Source: an uncultured Clostridia bacterium
GTDB lineage: Bacteria > Bacillota > Clostridia > Saccharofermentanales > Saccharofermentanaceae
Direction of reading: 5' to 3'
NCBI GenBank assembly: GCA_947303185.1
Contig: CAMYXF010000008.1
Location: 43,585 to 107,584, forward strand
Length of the DNA: 64,000 nt
Shown: one piece after another, positions 35,356-45,384 of the stretch
Position numbering within the stretch: the stretch's first letter is position 1
How the letters are laid out: each line of letters starts with the position of its first letter
Notes under the pieces: generated by a model
What the model was told of the DNA's origin: nothing
Seen by the model: only the letters and a program-made list of their open reading frames with translations
Database searches by the model: none
Position numbers and translations under genes: made by a program

Positions 35356-37971
35356 TTAAGTCGGTTCACCCGGATACAAACTCCAGTTTTCATCGTCGTA
35401 AATATTGTCGTGCACCGTGAGCCAGTAAGCATCCGGATCATAGAAACGGGCACCGTTGTTCGTGTAGATATTTACGTTCTCTGAAACATAGATATTAAGA
35501 TCGCCTGACTTGATATCCTGATAGATCGGATTTTGTGTAAACGGATTGATGGGGTTTTCGAAGATGCCGCCAAACGCAAGAGTAGGCGTATCAGCATTCG
35601 TCATGAACTCATCAGAAACTGTGAATCCCGTGCTGTTGAAATCCTTTACGAGAAGGACCGGATTTACTGCCTGGGCATCAAAACCAAGGTCATCCACAAG
35701 GAGGCTGTCGAACTGTCCCAGACCGTTTCCGTGGTCAGCAACGATGATGATCCTCGTGTTGTCGTAGATGCCGTTTTCGCGCAGATAATCGAACCACTTA
35801 CCGAGCGAGATGCAGACTTCCATGCTGCTCTCATATGCCGCATAAGTAAGATAATCGGATTCCATGTCCATGGTGACTCCGTCAACGGTAAATCTGTCCA
35901 TGTGTGCAGCATCGTATTCGGTGTTGTCGACGTTTTGAACGACGCCGTAATCAGGCTCGCTCAAGAGGCTGATGTCGTGTGTGGACTGGTTCGAGAAAAC
36001 GAAGAAACAGTTTGTCGGATCGTCCTGTACGTCTGTAACGTCAGGCAGGGCTTCAAGAACGGAATGTTCCTGTACATGCTGCTGATGGATTCCGTACTGG
36101 ACGTGCAGCGTATTTCCGAGATAAGAACTGTTATTGAAATTCAGATAGCAGTAAGAGCCTGACGTGTAGGCAGCCGGCTGGCAGATCTGCGGGAGGATCT
36201 TCATGAAGCCGTAGCAGAAAAGATTTCTGTTAAGACGTGTTTCAAGTTCATCTCCTGCATCAGCAAGGACCGGAACCTTGTCATTGAATACGCCGGACAA
36301 ATGGTATGCGTGAATGTTCTCGTATCCTTCGTAGATGCTGAGGTCTGCGATCCACTGGTAGTTGGCATAGGAAGGATCTCCGACCGTTACGTTCCAGCCG
36401 TTGGTGGAAAAAATAACAGGCATGGTCAGAAGTGCTTCGTTATGCTTGACCCTTAATGTCTCGTCAGCTCTGGCATTCATCATTTCAGGTCTGTAATCGT
36501 ATCCTCCAAACAGAGCAGACGAAGCCATGTTCGTATATTTGCCGAATGAGACCGTGTTGGGATAGTAAGTAAATCCGTCGAACTGAGCGGCAACGTCAGG
36601 ACGCTCGTTGAACAGATACGGGATATAAGATCCGTTCATCTTATCCATCATGATGACTACAACGTTCTGGCCGTTCTTAGTCAGCGGAACACTTACCTCT
36701 TCAGCAGTGTTGCTGTAGTGGTAGTTGAAGTTTGTTGAGAACACCACAGTCGCGATAAGTCTCATTGCAGAAAGGAATATTACCGCAAGAAGGACTGTCG
36801 TCATCAGCGGCCTTATGAATTTTTTGAGCTTTACCGCAACGAAAATCACGACAGCGATTATGGCAATGTCTGCAAGGAGATTTAACACCGTCTCCTTTAC
36901 TTCAAAAGCCATGTTGTAATCGTAGATGAGCTTATTTGAAAGCATTCCGAAATTCTTGTTGAAAAGAATGTAGTTGAGAACTCCCGTTGCCGCAAAAGCA
37001 GGAACGAGATACATGAATGCTTTTCTTGATTTCTCGCCCGAAAGATAAACAAACACGGGAACCCAGATCATGAAAAGTCCTGCAGCGATAAGCGTACTGT
37101 TCAGTATGTAAAGCAGAGGACTGTGGGGATTGGTGCTGAATGTGTTAGTCATCTCGGCAGGATTCTGGACAACGACGTCTGAAGGGATCATTACTCCCGT
37201 AAGAACCGTAAGAGCAGCACATGAGATCATGAATACGCTTGTGCTCTTCTTATCCAAAGCAAAACTCTCTTTTTTGAGCTTAGCTTCCGGCTTGGGTTTC
37301 CAGATAAGGGTAACGATATTCTTTCCCAAAGAGAAAACATTGTTGAGTGTCCAGTAGAAAACAAGTCCTGCAGGTGAATTATAGAGCAAAATGAGGAATA
37401 CGAGAGCGATCGCGACAAGCTTGATCTTATCCTTGATCGCGCCCTTTTCGGTGTAGATGAAACCTGCAATGATGTTGATCACCGTCATCAGGATCGGAAG
37501 AGCGTTGAAGCATCCTTCACCGAACGGAATGAGTCCGTCAGGCTGGCTTAAATCATAAATGGGTCCCAGAGATACGCCCTGAAGGAGCTTTAACTCTGAA
37601 AGGAAGCTGTAAGCAGCCATGAAGAATGGGATCTGGAGCAGGAGCGAGACGGATTCTTTAAATACACCCGTCGTCTTGTAATCGTTCTCGCGGTAATACG
37701 CCTGGAGCATCATGACACGCTCGTCGCCCTTGAATGCTGCCTTGATCTTGTCGACCCAGGGTTTCAGGCTCTTTTTCTTCTCGCGCTGCTCCTTCTCGAG
37801 CTTGTCGGCGCGCTTATAAAGAGGCAGAACCAGGATGTTGATTACAAGGCTGATAACGACAATTGAGATACCGACATTGCCGGTAAATTTATAGGCATAA
37901 AAGAACACAACTTCAAAGAGAAGTTTCAACGGTTCTATAAAAAGCGAAAACAAATAATCGAAGAAAGACAT
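35356..37971 (-). CDS. YidC/Oxa1-like domain fused to LtaS/sulfatase-like phosphotransferase domain (paralog 1)
   Basis: N-term GNVGISIVVISLVINILVLPLYKRADKLEKEQREKKKSLKPWV and LLYNSPAGLVFYWTLNNVFSLGKN; C-term NVVVIMMDK, KYTNMASSALFGGYDY, RIIIVADHGNGLG. Confidence 0.88.
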   Translation of the reverse strand: MSFFDYLFSLFIEPLKLLFEVVFFYAYKFTGNVGISIVVISLVINILVLPLYKRADKLEKEQREKKKSLKPWVDKIKAAFKGDERVMMLQAYYRENDYKTTGVFKESVSLLLQIPFFMAAYSFLSELKLLQGVSLGPIYDLSQPDGLIPFGEGCFNALPILMTVINIIAGFIYTEKGAIKDKIKLVAIALVFLILLYNSPAGLVFYWTLNNVFSLGKNIVTLIWKPKPEAKLKKESFALDKKSTSVFMISCAALTVLTGVMIPSDVVVQNPAEMTNTFSTNPHSPLLYILNSTLIAAGLFMIWVPVFVYLSGEKSRKAFMYLVPAFAATGVLNYILFNKNFGMLSNKLIYDYNMAFEVKETVLNLLADIAIIAVVIFVAVKLKKFIRPLMTTVLLAVIFLSAMRLIATVVFSTNFNYHYSNTAEEVSVPLTKNGQNVVVIMMDKMNGSYIPYLFNERPDVAAQFDGFTYYPNTVSFGKYTNMASSALFGGYDYRPEMMNARADETLRVKHNEALLTMPVIFSTNGWNVTVGDPSYANYQWIADLSIYEGYENIHAYHLSGVFNDKVPVLADAGDELETRLNRNLFCYGFMKILPQICQPAAYTSGSYCYLNFNNSSYLGNTLHVQYGIHQQHVQEHSVLEALPDVTDVQDDPTNCFFVFSNQSTHDISLLSEPDYGVVQNVDNTEYDAAHMDRFTVDGVTMDMESDYLTYAAYESSMEVCISLGKWFDYLRENGIYDNTRIIIVADHGNGLGQFDSLLVDDLGFDAQAVNPVLLVKDFNSTGFTVSDEFMTNADTPTLAFGGIFENPINPFTQNPIYQDIKSGDLNIYVSENVNIYTNNGARFYDPDAYWLTVHDNIYDDENWSLYPGEPT

Positions 37972-38091
37972 AATTATTAAATTATATGTATAAATATATC
38001 CACCCGCAAGAATACAATATACAATCTGAAACTGAAGGAATAAATTATAATTTGTTAAATCAGTTCTTTACAGTCAGATATAATAAAAATT

Positions 38092-39183
38092 ATGAATGAG
38101 CACAATATCAGTAAAAACGGCTTCCTTTTGCTCTCAAAATACAGAACGGCAATCATGGGTTTTGCTGCCCTGTGGATATTGTTTTTCCATGTTTGGCAGC
38201 CGCTGATTCCCGTGTCTTCCAACAGGTTTGTTAATTTTTTTGTTCTTTTTGAACACTTCAGCACCAACTTCGGGTACTCAGGCGTCGACATTTTCTTTTT
38301 GCTTTCAGGCGCCGGTCTTACTTATGCCATAAAAAAGGAATCCATTCCGGTTTTCTATGCAAGACGTCTGCTCAAAGTCCTGCCTCCTTTTCTGTTGCTG
38401 GCTGTATTAAGATCCGTCTTCCAGAACTGGACTATCCTTGATTTTGTATGCAATGTCAGCGGGTACAGCTTTTACGCAGTACACATCTTTACTTTTTTAT
38501 GGTTTGTTACTGCCATTATTACTCTTTACTTCTTTTTCCCGCTGTATTACCGGATATTTTCCAAAGCAAAGAACAAGCTGATCTTTACATGCTGCGTTAT
38601 TCTTGTCTGGATGCTTATAACCTTTTTGGTTCGCAATATAATGCGTTCTGATCTTTTTGCGTTCACCAACAGGATTCCCATATTTGTTGTGGGTATATAC
38701 GTCGGTTATGTTTCACAAAATTACAAAGAAATCGTCTTCAAGAAATGGGTTTACCTGCTCCTTCTTATTGTTCTTTCACTTGGACTTTATCTTGCTTATC
38801 TCTACAACTACACTTCTTTCCATATTTTTGTTACCCAGGGCAATACGTTTTTGCCGCCATTCCTTATTGCCATAAGTCTTCCGTTTCTTCTTGCTAAACT
38901 TCTGGATATTCTCGAAAACCGTATTTCGACTCTGGGAAAAATAATCAATGTGACGTTGAGCTTCTTTGGTGCAATGTCACTGGAATTATATTGCTTTCAG
39001 GATTGGTTAGATATGTATACCCCTTATCTGCAATATTACGGTGTTCCCAAAACGGTAATAAATTTCTCTTTGATCCTGATTTCCATTGCTGCAGCATGGG
39101 CATCCGCTAAGCTGATTAAATTATTTTCGCAAGAAATACCTGACAGAATCAAAAACAAAAAGATGAAAGAAAAAGCCACATAG
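38092..39183 (+). CDS. Acyltransferase 3 family membrane protein
   Basis: FAALWILFFHVW, FSTNFGYSGVDIFFLLSGAGLTYA, ~10 TM. Confidence 0.85.
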   Translation: MNEHNISKNGFLLLSKYRTAIMGFAALWILFFHVWQPLIPVSSNRFVNFFVLFEHFSTNFGYSGVDIFFLLSGAGLTYAIKKESIPVFYARRLLKVLPPFLLLAVLRSVFQNWTILDFVCNVSGYSFYAVHIFTFLWFVTAIITLYFFFPLYYRIFSKAKNKLIFTCCVILVWMLITFLVRNIMRSDLFAFTNRIPIFVVGIYVGYVSQNYKEIVFKKWVYLLLLIVLSLGLYLAYLYNYTSFHIFVTQGNTFLPPFLIAISLPFLLAKLLDILENRISTLGKIINVTLSFFGAMSLELYCFQDWLDMYTPYLQYYGVPKTVINFSLILISIAAAWASAKLIKLFSQEIPDRIKNKKMKEKAT

Positions 39184-39235
39184 TTTAGAGAAACAATATT
39201 CTTTTATAAAAATAATATTTAGATATAATATCAGC

Positions 39236-40573
39236 ATGAACGAAAAAGGAAACAGACATTTCAGGTTAACAGGCTCGCAGACTATCCTCCTGGGATTCCT
39301 CACGATGATACTCGCAGGCACACTCCTTCTCATGCTCCCCATCTCTACGAAGACCGGGGAATGGACAGGCTTTTCAAACGCATTCTTTACGGCCACGTCA
39401 GCCAGCTGCGTTACGGGACTTGTAGTCTACGATACGGCTTCACACTGGTCTATTTTCGGACAGATCGTAATTCTTACCATGATCCAGATCGGCGGTATGG
39501 GCGTCGTTACCATGACCACCCTCTTATCAAGACTCATCGGCAAAAAGCTCAGCCTTCAGGCAAGGACCACGCTTCAGGAAGCTGTCTCTGCGCCTAACCT
39601 CGGTGAGATCTTAAAATACACAAGATTCATCTGCATCGGCACGGTTATTTTCGAAGCTGCCGGCGCAGTCATCATGTCACCTGTATTCATTAACGAATAC
39701 GGTATTCTCAAGGGAATCTGGATCTCCATTTTCACATCCATATCGGCTTTCTGTAATGCCGGCTTTGACCTTAACGGTGCCCACGGTGAATTCTCATCAA
39801 TGGTACCTTACGCGGATAATCCGCTTATCGTAATCACGCTCGTCTTCCTGATCTTAACGGGCGGCTTGGGCTTCCTCACATGGCTCGACATCAGGAAGCA
39901 CGGACTTAAGTTCTCAAGATACAGCACACAGAGCAAGATCATCATCGTCATGGAGATCTTCCTGATCTGTGTACCTCTGATCTACATGTTCTTCGGCGAA
40001 TACGAAGACCTTCCCTTTGGCGAGAGATTCCTCGCTGCTCTCTTCCAGGCAGTCACCCCGAGAACGGCAGGCTTCAACACCACTGACTACAGCTATTTCT
40101 CAGGCACGGGCATACTCCTTACGGTTATCCTTATGCTCATCGGCGGCGCTCCGGGTTCCACTGCGGGCGGTATGAAGATCACGACTGTTGCAGTTCTCTT
40201 CTTCACGATGGTCTCTGTATTTAAACACGAGAAATCACCTGCCGTCTTCAAGCGCAGGATCAAGCCCGAAGCAATCTATGGTGCCGTTGCGGTATTCATG
40301 CTCGATATCATGATCGCTCTCATCGGCGCGATGCTCATCTCAAAGATCGAGCACGTAGCTTTCCTCAAGACATTATTTGAAAGTGCTTCCGCAGTAGGTA
40401 CCGTCGGTCTCTCGATGGGCCTTACGCCGACGCTTTCAACAGTATCCAAGTTCATTCTTATATTCTCTATGTACATGGGACGTGTGGGCGGCCTCACGCT
40501 TGTCTTCGCTGCAATATCCAGGAAATCGACAGGCAACAGGCAGTACCCGGCTGATAACATAGCGGTCGGTTGA
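39236..40573 (+). CDS. ktrB: TrkH/KtrB family potassium transporter subunit
   Basis: ATSASCVTGLVVYDT, FNAGFDLNG-like, APGSTAGGMKITT. Confidence 0.93.
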   Translation: MNEKGNRHFRLTGSQTILLGFLTMILAGTLLLMLPISTKTGEWTGFSNAFFTATSASCVTGLVVYDTASHWSIFGQIVILTMIQIGGMGVVTMTTLLSRLIGKKLSLQARTTLQEAVSAPNLGEILKYTRFICIGTVIFEAAGAVIMSPVFINEYGILKGIWISIFTSISAFCNAGFDLNGAHGEFSSMVPYADNPLIVITLVFLILTGGLGFLTWLDIRKHGLKFSRYSTQSKIIIVMEIFLICVPLIYMFFGEYEDLPFGERFLAALFQAVTPRTAGFNTTDYSYFSGTGILLTVILMLIGGAPGSTAGGMKITTVAVLFFTMVSVFKHEKSPAVFKRRIKPEAIYGAVAVFMLDIMIALIGAMLISKIEHVAFLKTLFESASAVGTVGLSMGLTPTLSTVSKFILIFSMYMGRVGGLTLVFAAISRKSTGNRQYPADNIAVG

Positions 40574-40593
40574 TCCGGCAGAAAGGAAACAAC

Positions 40594-41247
40594 ATGAAGA
40601 ACATACTCGTAATCGGAATCGGACGTTTCGGCTACCATCTCATTGACCAGCTCAACAAAGCCGGCGACCAGATCCTCGCCGTTGATTCATCCGAAGAGCG
40701 TCTCGAACCCGTACTCGGAATGGTCACGAGCTCCCTCATAGGTGATGCTACAAATGAGACTTTCGTAAGGTCTCTCGGCGTCGAAAACTTTGACGTCTGC
40801 TTCGTAGCCATCGGTGACGATTTCCAGGCTTCACTCGAGACAACATCAATGCTCAAGGAGTGCGGCGCAAAGTATGTCGTAGCAAGAGCTGCACGTTCCG
40901 TCCAGAAGAAATTCCTTCTTGCCAACGGCGCAGATTCAGTTGTCTTCCCCGAAAAGCAGCTCGCAGAATGGGCTGCTATCCGCTGGTGCTCCGGAAGAGT
41001 CGTTGACTATCTCGACTATCCGGGTGACTTCTCGATTTTCGAGATCAAGGTGCCTAAGGAATGGATCGGCAAGAGCCTTGCAGAACTCGGCATCAGACAG
41101 AAGCTTCACCTCAACGTTTTATCGATCAAGAGAAACGGCGAAGTCGTCCTGGAATTCCCTGCAGACTTCCTTTTCGAAGAGGGCGACACGGTAACGATCT
41201 TCGGTGCCGACAAGGACATCAAGAAGGGTATCAATCTCAATTACTGA
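40594..41247 (+). CDS. ktrA: KtrA/TrkA family potassium uptake regulator
   Basis: GIGRFGYHL RCK-N and TrkA-C; GAAAGGA upstream of ATG 40594. Confidence 0.93.
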   Translation: MKNILVIGIGRFGYHLIDQLNKAGDQILAVDSSEERLEPVLGMVTSSLIGDATNETFVRSLGVENFDVCFVAIGDDFQASLETTSMLKECGAKYVVARAARSVQKKFLLANGADSVVFPEKQLAEWAAIRWCSGRVVDYLDYPGDFSIFEIKVPKEWIGKSLAELGIRQKLHLNVLSIKRNGEVVLEFPADFLFEEGDTVTIFGADKDIKKGINLNY

Positions 41248-41249
41248 TA

Positions 41250-44039
41250 TCAGTAATCTCCCTTATATTCCCAATTGTCAGGATCATGAACATCCCCGCC
41301 TTTAAAGATGAACCATGAACCCGGAAGGAATGTGTTTCCGTTGTTGATCTTTGTATCATAAACGGGAGAATAGAATACTGTCTGTTCTCCGTTTTTAGGA
41401 TCAGTTGTGATCGGATTGCCCGTGAAAGGATTTACGGGATTATCTATAAGACCTGAAGCTGCAAGAGAAGGCGTATCGCCATTGGTCATAAATTCTTCGC
41501 TGACCGTAAATCCTGTTGCGCCAAAGTCCTTCACCATAAGAACCGGCATGAAAGATTCCATGTCTTCACCGTTGCATGTAATGCCGAACTGGCCGAGATC
41601 TTTTCCGTGGTCGGAAACGATTATGATTCGGGTATTATCATATACACCGTTCTCACGAAGATAATCAAACCATTCTCCGAGAGCTATATACGAAGCAATG
41701 TTTACATGATAATGAGTAACCTGCTTCTCAGTAGTCATCTGCATTGTAGTGCCATCAAGAGTATATCTTGATGCCATGTCAACATCATATGCTGTATTAT
41801 CCACATTTACTTCCGGAACATAATCAGGCTCCTGCAAAAGGCATTCAGAATGAGATGAGTCATTGGTCATAAGCAGGAAAGTGTTTTCCTCTCCGTCATT
41901 GATCTCAGTGATATCAGGCAAAGCCATAAGAACGGAATATGCATTTATGAAATCCATATCGTAACCCGTACTCTTTGACAGTCCGTCAATGCTCTGAACA
42001 AATGAACCTTTTTCCATTGCCGAAGACTCGTTGTAAACGCCTTCGTCATAGAGTGTTTCCTGAATAAAAACCGGTGCGATCTTCATGATGGAGAAACAGA
42101 AGAAGTTACGGTTTCTGATATCCTGAACGCGCTGTGTTTGAGAACGCGCATATTCGCCGGAAGTATCAACGTCAAAGAGATTGAATATTCCATTCGTGAC
42201 ATAACAATTGAATTCAGGGTGGTCGTCATATATGGACAGGTCTGGTATCCAGAAATAACCTGCATATGTGGGGTCTATTACAGTAACCTCATAACCGTTA
42301 TCGCCAAACAATACCGGCATTACTCTTAGTGATTCATTATGTTTGCTTTCAAGACTCTCATCTGCTCTCTCGTTTATCTTATCAGGAGTGTAGTCGTAAC
42401 CGCCAAAGAGCGCAGGAGAACCGAAATTCGTGGATATACCGTAGGAAATGGTATTCGGATAATATGTAAATCCATCAAACTTTTCTTTTAATTCAGGTTT
42501 CTCATTGAATATGTACGGCACCTGGGTTCCGAGACCACGGTCAAGCATAAGCACAACAACATTCTTACCGTTTTTACTAAGCGGGATTATCTGTTCATCC
42601 GTTGCATCATCATTTTCGAGATACGAAGCGGCCGGAATCTGATACCTGTCATATTCACGCCAGATTCCGATAACATGATACATTCCGATCGCAAAGACAG
42701 ACAGCGAAGCAACTATGAGTATGCTTTTCGTTATCTTGGAAAACCTGGAATAAACAAACGCGAAAACAACAAGCACAGCAACTATCGCCGCAGCATTTAT
42801 CAGATAATCTTTCATCTGAAATTCAGGCTTGTTATCATAAAGAAGCGTTGAAGAGAGCATGCCGAGATCTGTTCCGAAGAACATGTAATCGATTATCGAT
42901 ACACCGCAGCAGATCCATATGATCTTACTGAACAAAGACTTGACAGTACCGCTCATAAAAAAGTAGAACACGCCCAGCCACAAGACCCATGTGCCGAAAG
43001 ACAACAGCATTGAATTGACAACATAAAGAACAGGGTTTTTAGGAAGGTCGATGTCGACAAATTCCAAAGCAGAAGCATCAATTACTGTGGAAGGTATGAG
43101 CATTCCGGTAATAAGCGCCATAAAAACGCAGCCTCCGACAAAGATCGCAGCTGTTTCTTTGGAATTTGTTCTTGTCTTGATCTTCAGCTTTTCCGGAATG
43201 CGGATCTTATTCTTGAAAAGACTCCATGCCAAAGGCACGCAGAGCAACAGGCAGCAGACTGAAAGAAGTATCTTTCTCTTCATACCGAAATCAGGATTGA
43301 ACAGGGTAACGATGATCACCGTTACACCTGCAACGGCAAGAACAACTGAAAGCGCTTTCTTCGGATCCTTAAGCTTGTAGAAGATGTTTTTAACAAGAGA
43401 GAAAACATTATTGAGCAGCCAGTAGAAAACAAGTCCTGATGGTGAATGGTAAAGCAGCACAAGGAATACTGCAGCCAGTCCGTAAACCTGTATCTTTGCC
43501 TTGAGCGGATGGCCTTTGGTATAGATGATTCCGGAAATGATGTTTATCAATGTCATGAGTATCGGAAGAACGTTTACCGGAAAGTTTCCTATCATGAACA
43601 TCGCATCTTCACTGCCGAGGTCTTTTATAAATCCAAAAGTCATCCCCTGAAGGCATTCCATACCCGAAAGGAGATTATAAGCTGCAATAAAGAACGGGAT
43701 CTGCAAAAGCAGAGATACGGAACTCTTTAATGCATAGACCGGTTTATAGTGATTTATACGGTAATATTCCTGAAGCATGAAGAAGCGCTCATCACCTTTG
43801 AACGTGCGCTTGATATGCTTGATATGAGGCGCCATCTTTGCCTGGATGTCACGTTCCTCAGCCTGCAGCTCATCCGCCCGTTTATAAAGCGGCAACACAA
43901 GGAAATTAACCGCAAGACTTAAGAAGATTATAGACAGACCTTCATTGCCGATAACCCTGTTGGTAACCGTGAATACAACTTCAAATAGAAGCATCAGGGG
44001 TGAGATTATTAATGTGTAAAGTGCTGACAGTATCGACAT
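41250..44039 (-). CDS. YidC/Oxa1-like domain fused to LtaS/sulfatase-like phosphotransferase domain (paralog 2)
   Basis: N-term EGLSIIFLSLAVNFLVLPLYKRADELQAEE, LLYHSPSGLVFYWLLNNVFSLVKN; C-term NVVVLMLDR, GISTNFGSPALFGGYDY, RIIIVSDHGKDLG. Confidence 0.88.
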   Translation of the reverse strand: MSILSALYTLIISPLMLLFEVVFTVTNRVIGNEGLSIIFLSLAVNFLVLPLYKRADELQAEERDIQAKMAPHIKHIKRTFKGDERFFMLQEYYRINHYKPVYALKSSVSLLLQIPFFIAAYNLLSGMECLQGMTFGFIKDLGSEDAMFMIGNFPVNVLPILMTLINIISGIIYTKGHPLKAKIQVYGLAAVFLVLLYHSPSGLVFYWLLNNVFSLVKNIFYKLKDPKKALSVVLAVAGVTVIIVTLFNPDFGMKRKILLSVCCLLLCVPLAWSLFKNKIRIPEKLKIKTRTNSKETAAIFVGGCVFMALITGMLIPSTVIDASALEFVDIDLPKNPVLYVVNSMLLSFGTWVLWLGVFYFFMSGTVKSLFSKIIWICCGVSIIDYMFFGTDLGMLSSTLLYDNKPEFQMKDYLINAAAIVAVLVVFAFVYSRFSKITKSILIVASLSVFAIGMYHVIGIWREYDRYQIPAASYLENDDATDEQIIPLSKNGKNVVVLMLDRGLGTQVPYIFNEKPELKEKFDGFTYYPNTISYGISTNFGSPALFGGYDYTPDKINERADESLESKHNESLRVMPVLFGDNGYEVTVIDPTYAGYFWIPDLSIYDDHPEFNCYVTNGIFNLFDVDTSGEYARSQTQRVQDIRNRNFFCFSIMKIAPVFIQETLYDEGVYNESSAMEKGSFVQSIDGLSKSTGYDMDFINAYSVLMALPDITEINDGEENTFLLMTNDSSHSECLLQEPDYVPEVNVDNTAYDVDMASRYTLDGTTMQMTTEKQVTHYHVNIASYIALGEWFDYLRENGVYDNTRIIIVSDHGKDLGQFGITCNGEDMESFMPVLMVKDFGATGFTVSEEFMTNGDTPSLAASGLIDNPVNPFTGNPITTDPKNGEQTVFYSPVYDTKINNGNTFLPGSWFIFKGGDVHDPDNWEYKGDY

Positions 44040-44043
44040 CTGA

Positions 44044-45354
44044 TCAAAATCCCTTTAAGGAAAGTTTCTTAGCTTTGTGCTTTGAGCTTCCTTTTTCCTC
44101 TGACTCTGTTTTTGAATATGAAGTGACCACTTCTTTATATTTTTTCATAATGAAATCAACAGACCTCTCCGCACCTTCGCCGATATGCACCCAAGTCTCG
44201 GATCGGGCTTTTGTGCGGCCCTCGGCAAAAGACGGATCATCAATACATCTGTCGATAAGATCCTTGATGTCTCCCATGTTCTTATCATTAAGTTCAAGAC
44301 CGATAGACGGAAGGATCTTATACATCCACAACTCGTCTTCCAGCCAATAAGCATCATAGACACTGACATCAAAGAATGATCTGGTATAGATTACGGGTTT
44401 ATCAAACACCAGTGAAAAATCAAACATGACACCCGAGAAATCCGATATGAGAATATCCGATTGTCTTAACACGTTAAAGTTATCGGTATCTCTGTTCCAA
44501 ACAACTTTAGATGCATCATTATACTTATTCATCAGCCTGTCCATTAGTTCTTTTTCTGAAACAAATGACTGGGGATGTGGTCTTACGATGATCTTGTAAC
44601 CGGTTTTGATAAGCGCATCGATAAAAGGCTCTCCGTATTTCGAGAGAATGCTGCTCTCACCCCATGAAGGTGCCAAAAGAACAGTGCGGTCATGCGGCGG
44701 GAGATCTCCTGAAGTCTCCAGGCGCTTTTTCATCTGATCCATAAACGGAATACCGCAAAGATCAACATCTTTGGGTGGATATCCACGCAGCTGCTCAAGC
44801 TTTCTTACTTCATCTTCCTGATATCCGCCTGAAAGAATGATCGCGTCGTAGTGATCGATCCCGAACATTCTGTATAAAGTAATATCATTGGGCGCATGCG
44901 GAATATGAATGTAGCAGTCAACATCCTTGGATCTTTTCCATTGGAAAACATCAAGACTCGGCGTTGATGAAACTACAACAGATGCATTCAAAAGATTAAG
45001 TTTGGAGAAGCCCTTATTGCCTTCTCCTATAAACTCACCCTTGATATATTCATATTTTTTGCTGAAGACCGGATCATCTTCTGACCCGGTAAGGTAAATA
45101 ACATTTTGATGCCGCTTCTCGAACTCATCAAGAAGCGGCTCAAAAACATTCCAATATCTTTTATGATCGGTATATATCGCGACAGGTATCTTCTGATCAT
45201 TTATCTTTGAAGCCTTGCCTCCGCTTAAGCGGAACTTTACCTTCATTACGACCGCCCGAAAAGCGAATATCACTACTCCGAACAATCCGAACAGAATGGT
45301 AAACAGCATTCCTCCCGTACCGGGATCGATATAAAGACTTTTAAGAAACCCCAT
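44044..45354 (-). CDS. CDP-glycerol glycerophosphotransferase family protein
   Basis: YIDPGTGGMLFTILFG N-terminal TM; HIPHAPNDITLYRMFGIDHYDAI; ILISDFSGVMFDFSLVFDKPVIY. Confidence 0.85.
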   Translation of the reverse strand: MGFLKSLYIDPGTGGMLFTILFGLFGVVIFAFRAVVMKVKFRLSGGKASKINDQKIPVAIYTDHKRYWNVFEPLLDEFEKRHQNVIYLTGSEDDPVFSKKYEYIKGEFIGEGNKGFSKLNLLNASVVVSSTPSLDVFQWKRSKDVDCYIHIPHAPNDITLYRMFGIDHYDAIILSGGYQEDEVRKLEQLRGYPPKDVDLCGIPFMDQMKKRLETSGDLPPHDRTVLLAPSWGESSILSKYGEPFIDALIKTGYKIIVRPHPQSFVSEKELMDRLMNKYNDASKVVWNRDTDNFNVLRQSDILISDFSGVMFDFSLVFDKPVIYTRSFFDVSVYDAYWLEDELWMYKILPSIGLELNDKNMGDIKDLIDRCIDDPSFAEGRTKARSETWVHIGEGAERSVDFIMKKYKEVVTSYSKTESEEKGSSKHKAKKLSLKGF

Positions 45355-45384
45355 CAGAAAACCTGCCCGCGAAAGAATCCTCTA

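Noticed and set aside
41240-41257. Perfect 18-bp palindrome ATTACTGATATCAGTAAT at the ktrA/fusion 2 junction
   Set aside because: Explained by both convergent genes ending in a TAC TGA codon pair two bases apart; no loop or T tract, so not a terminator.
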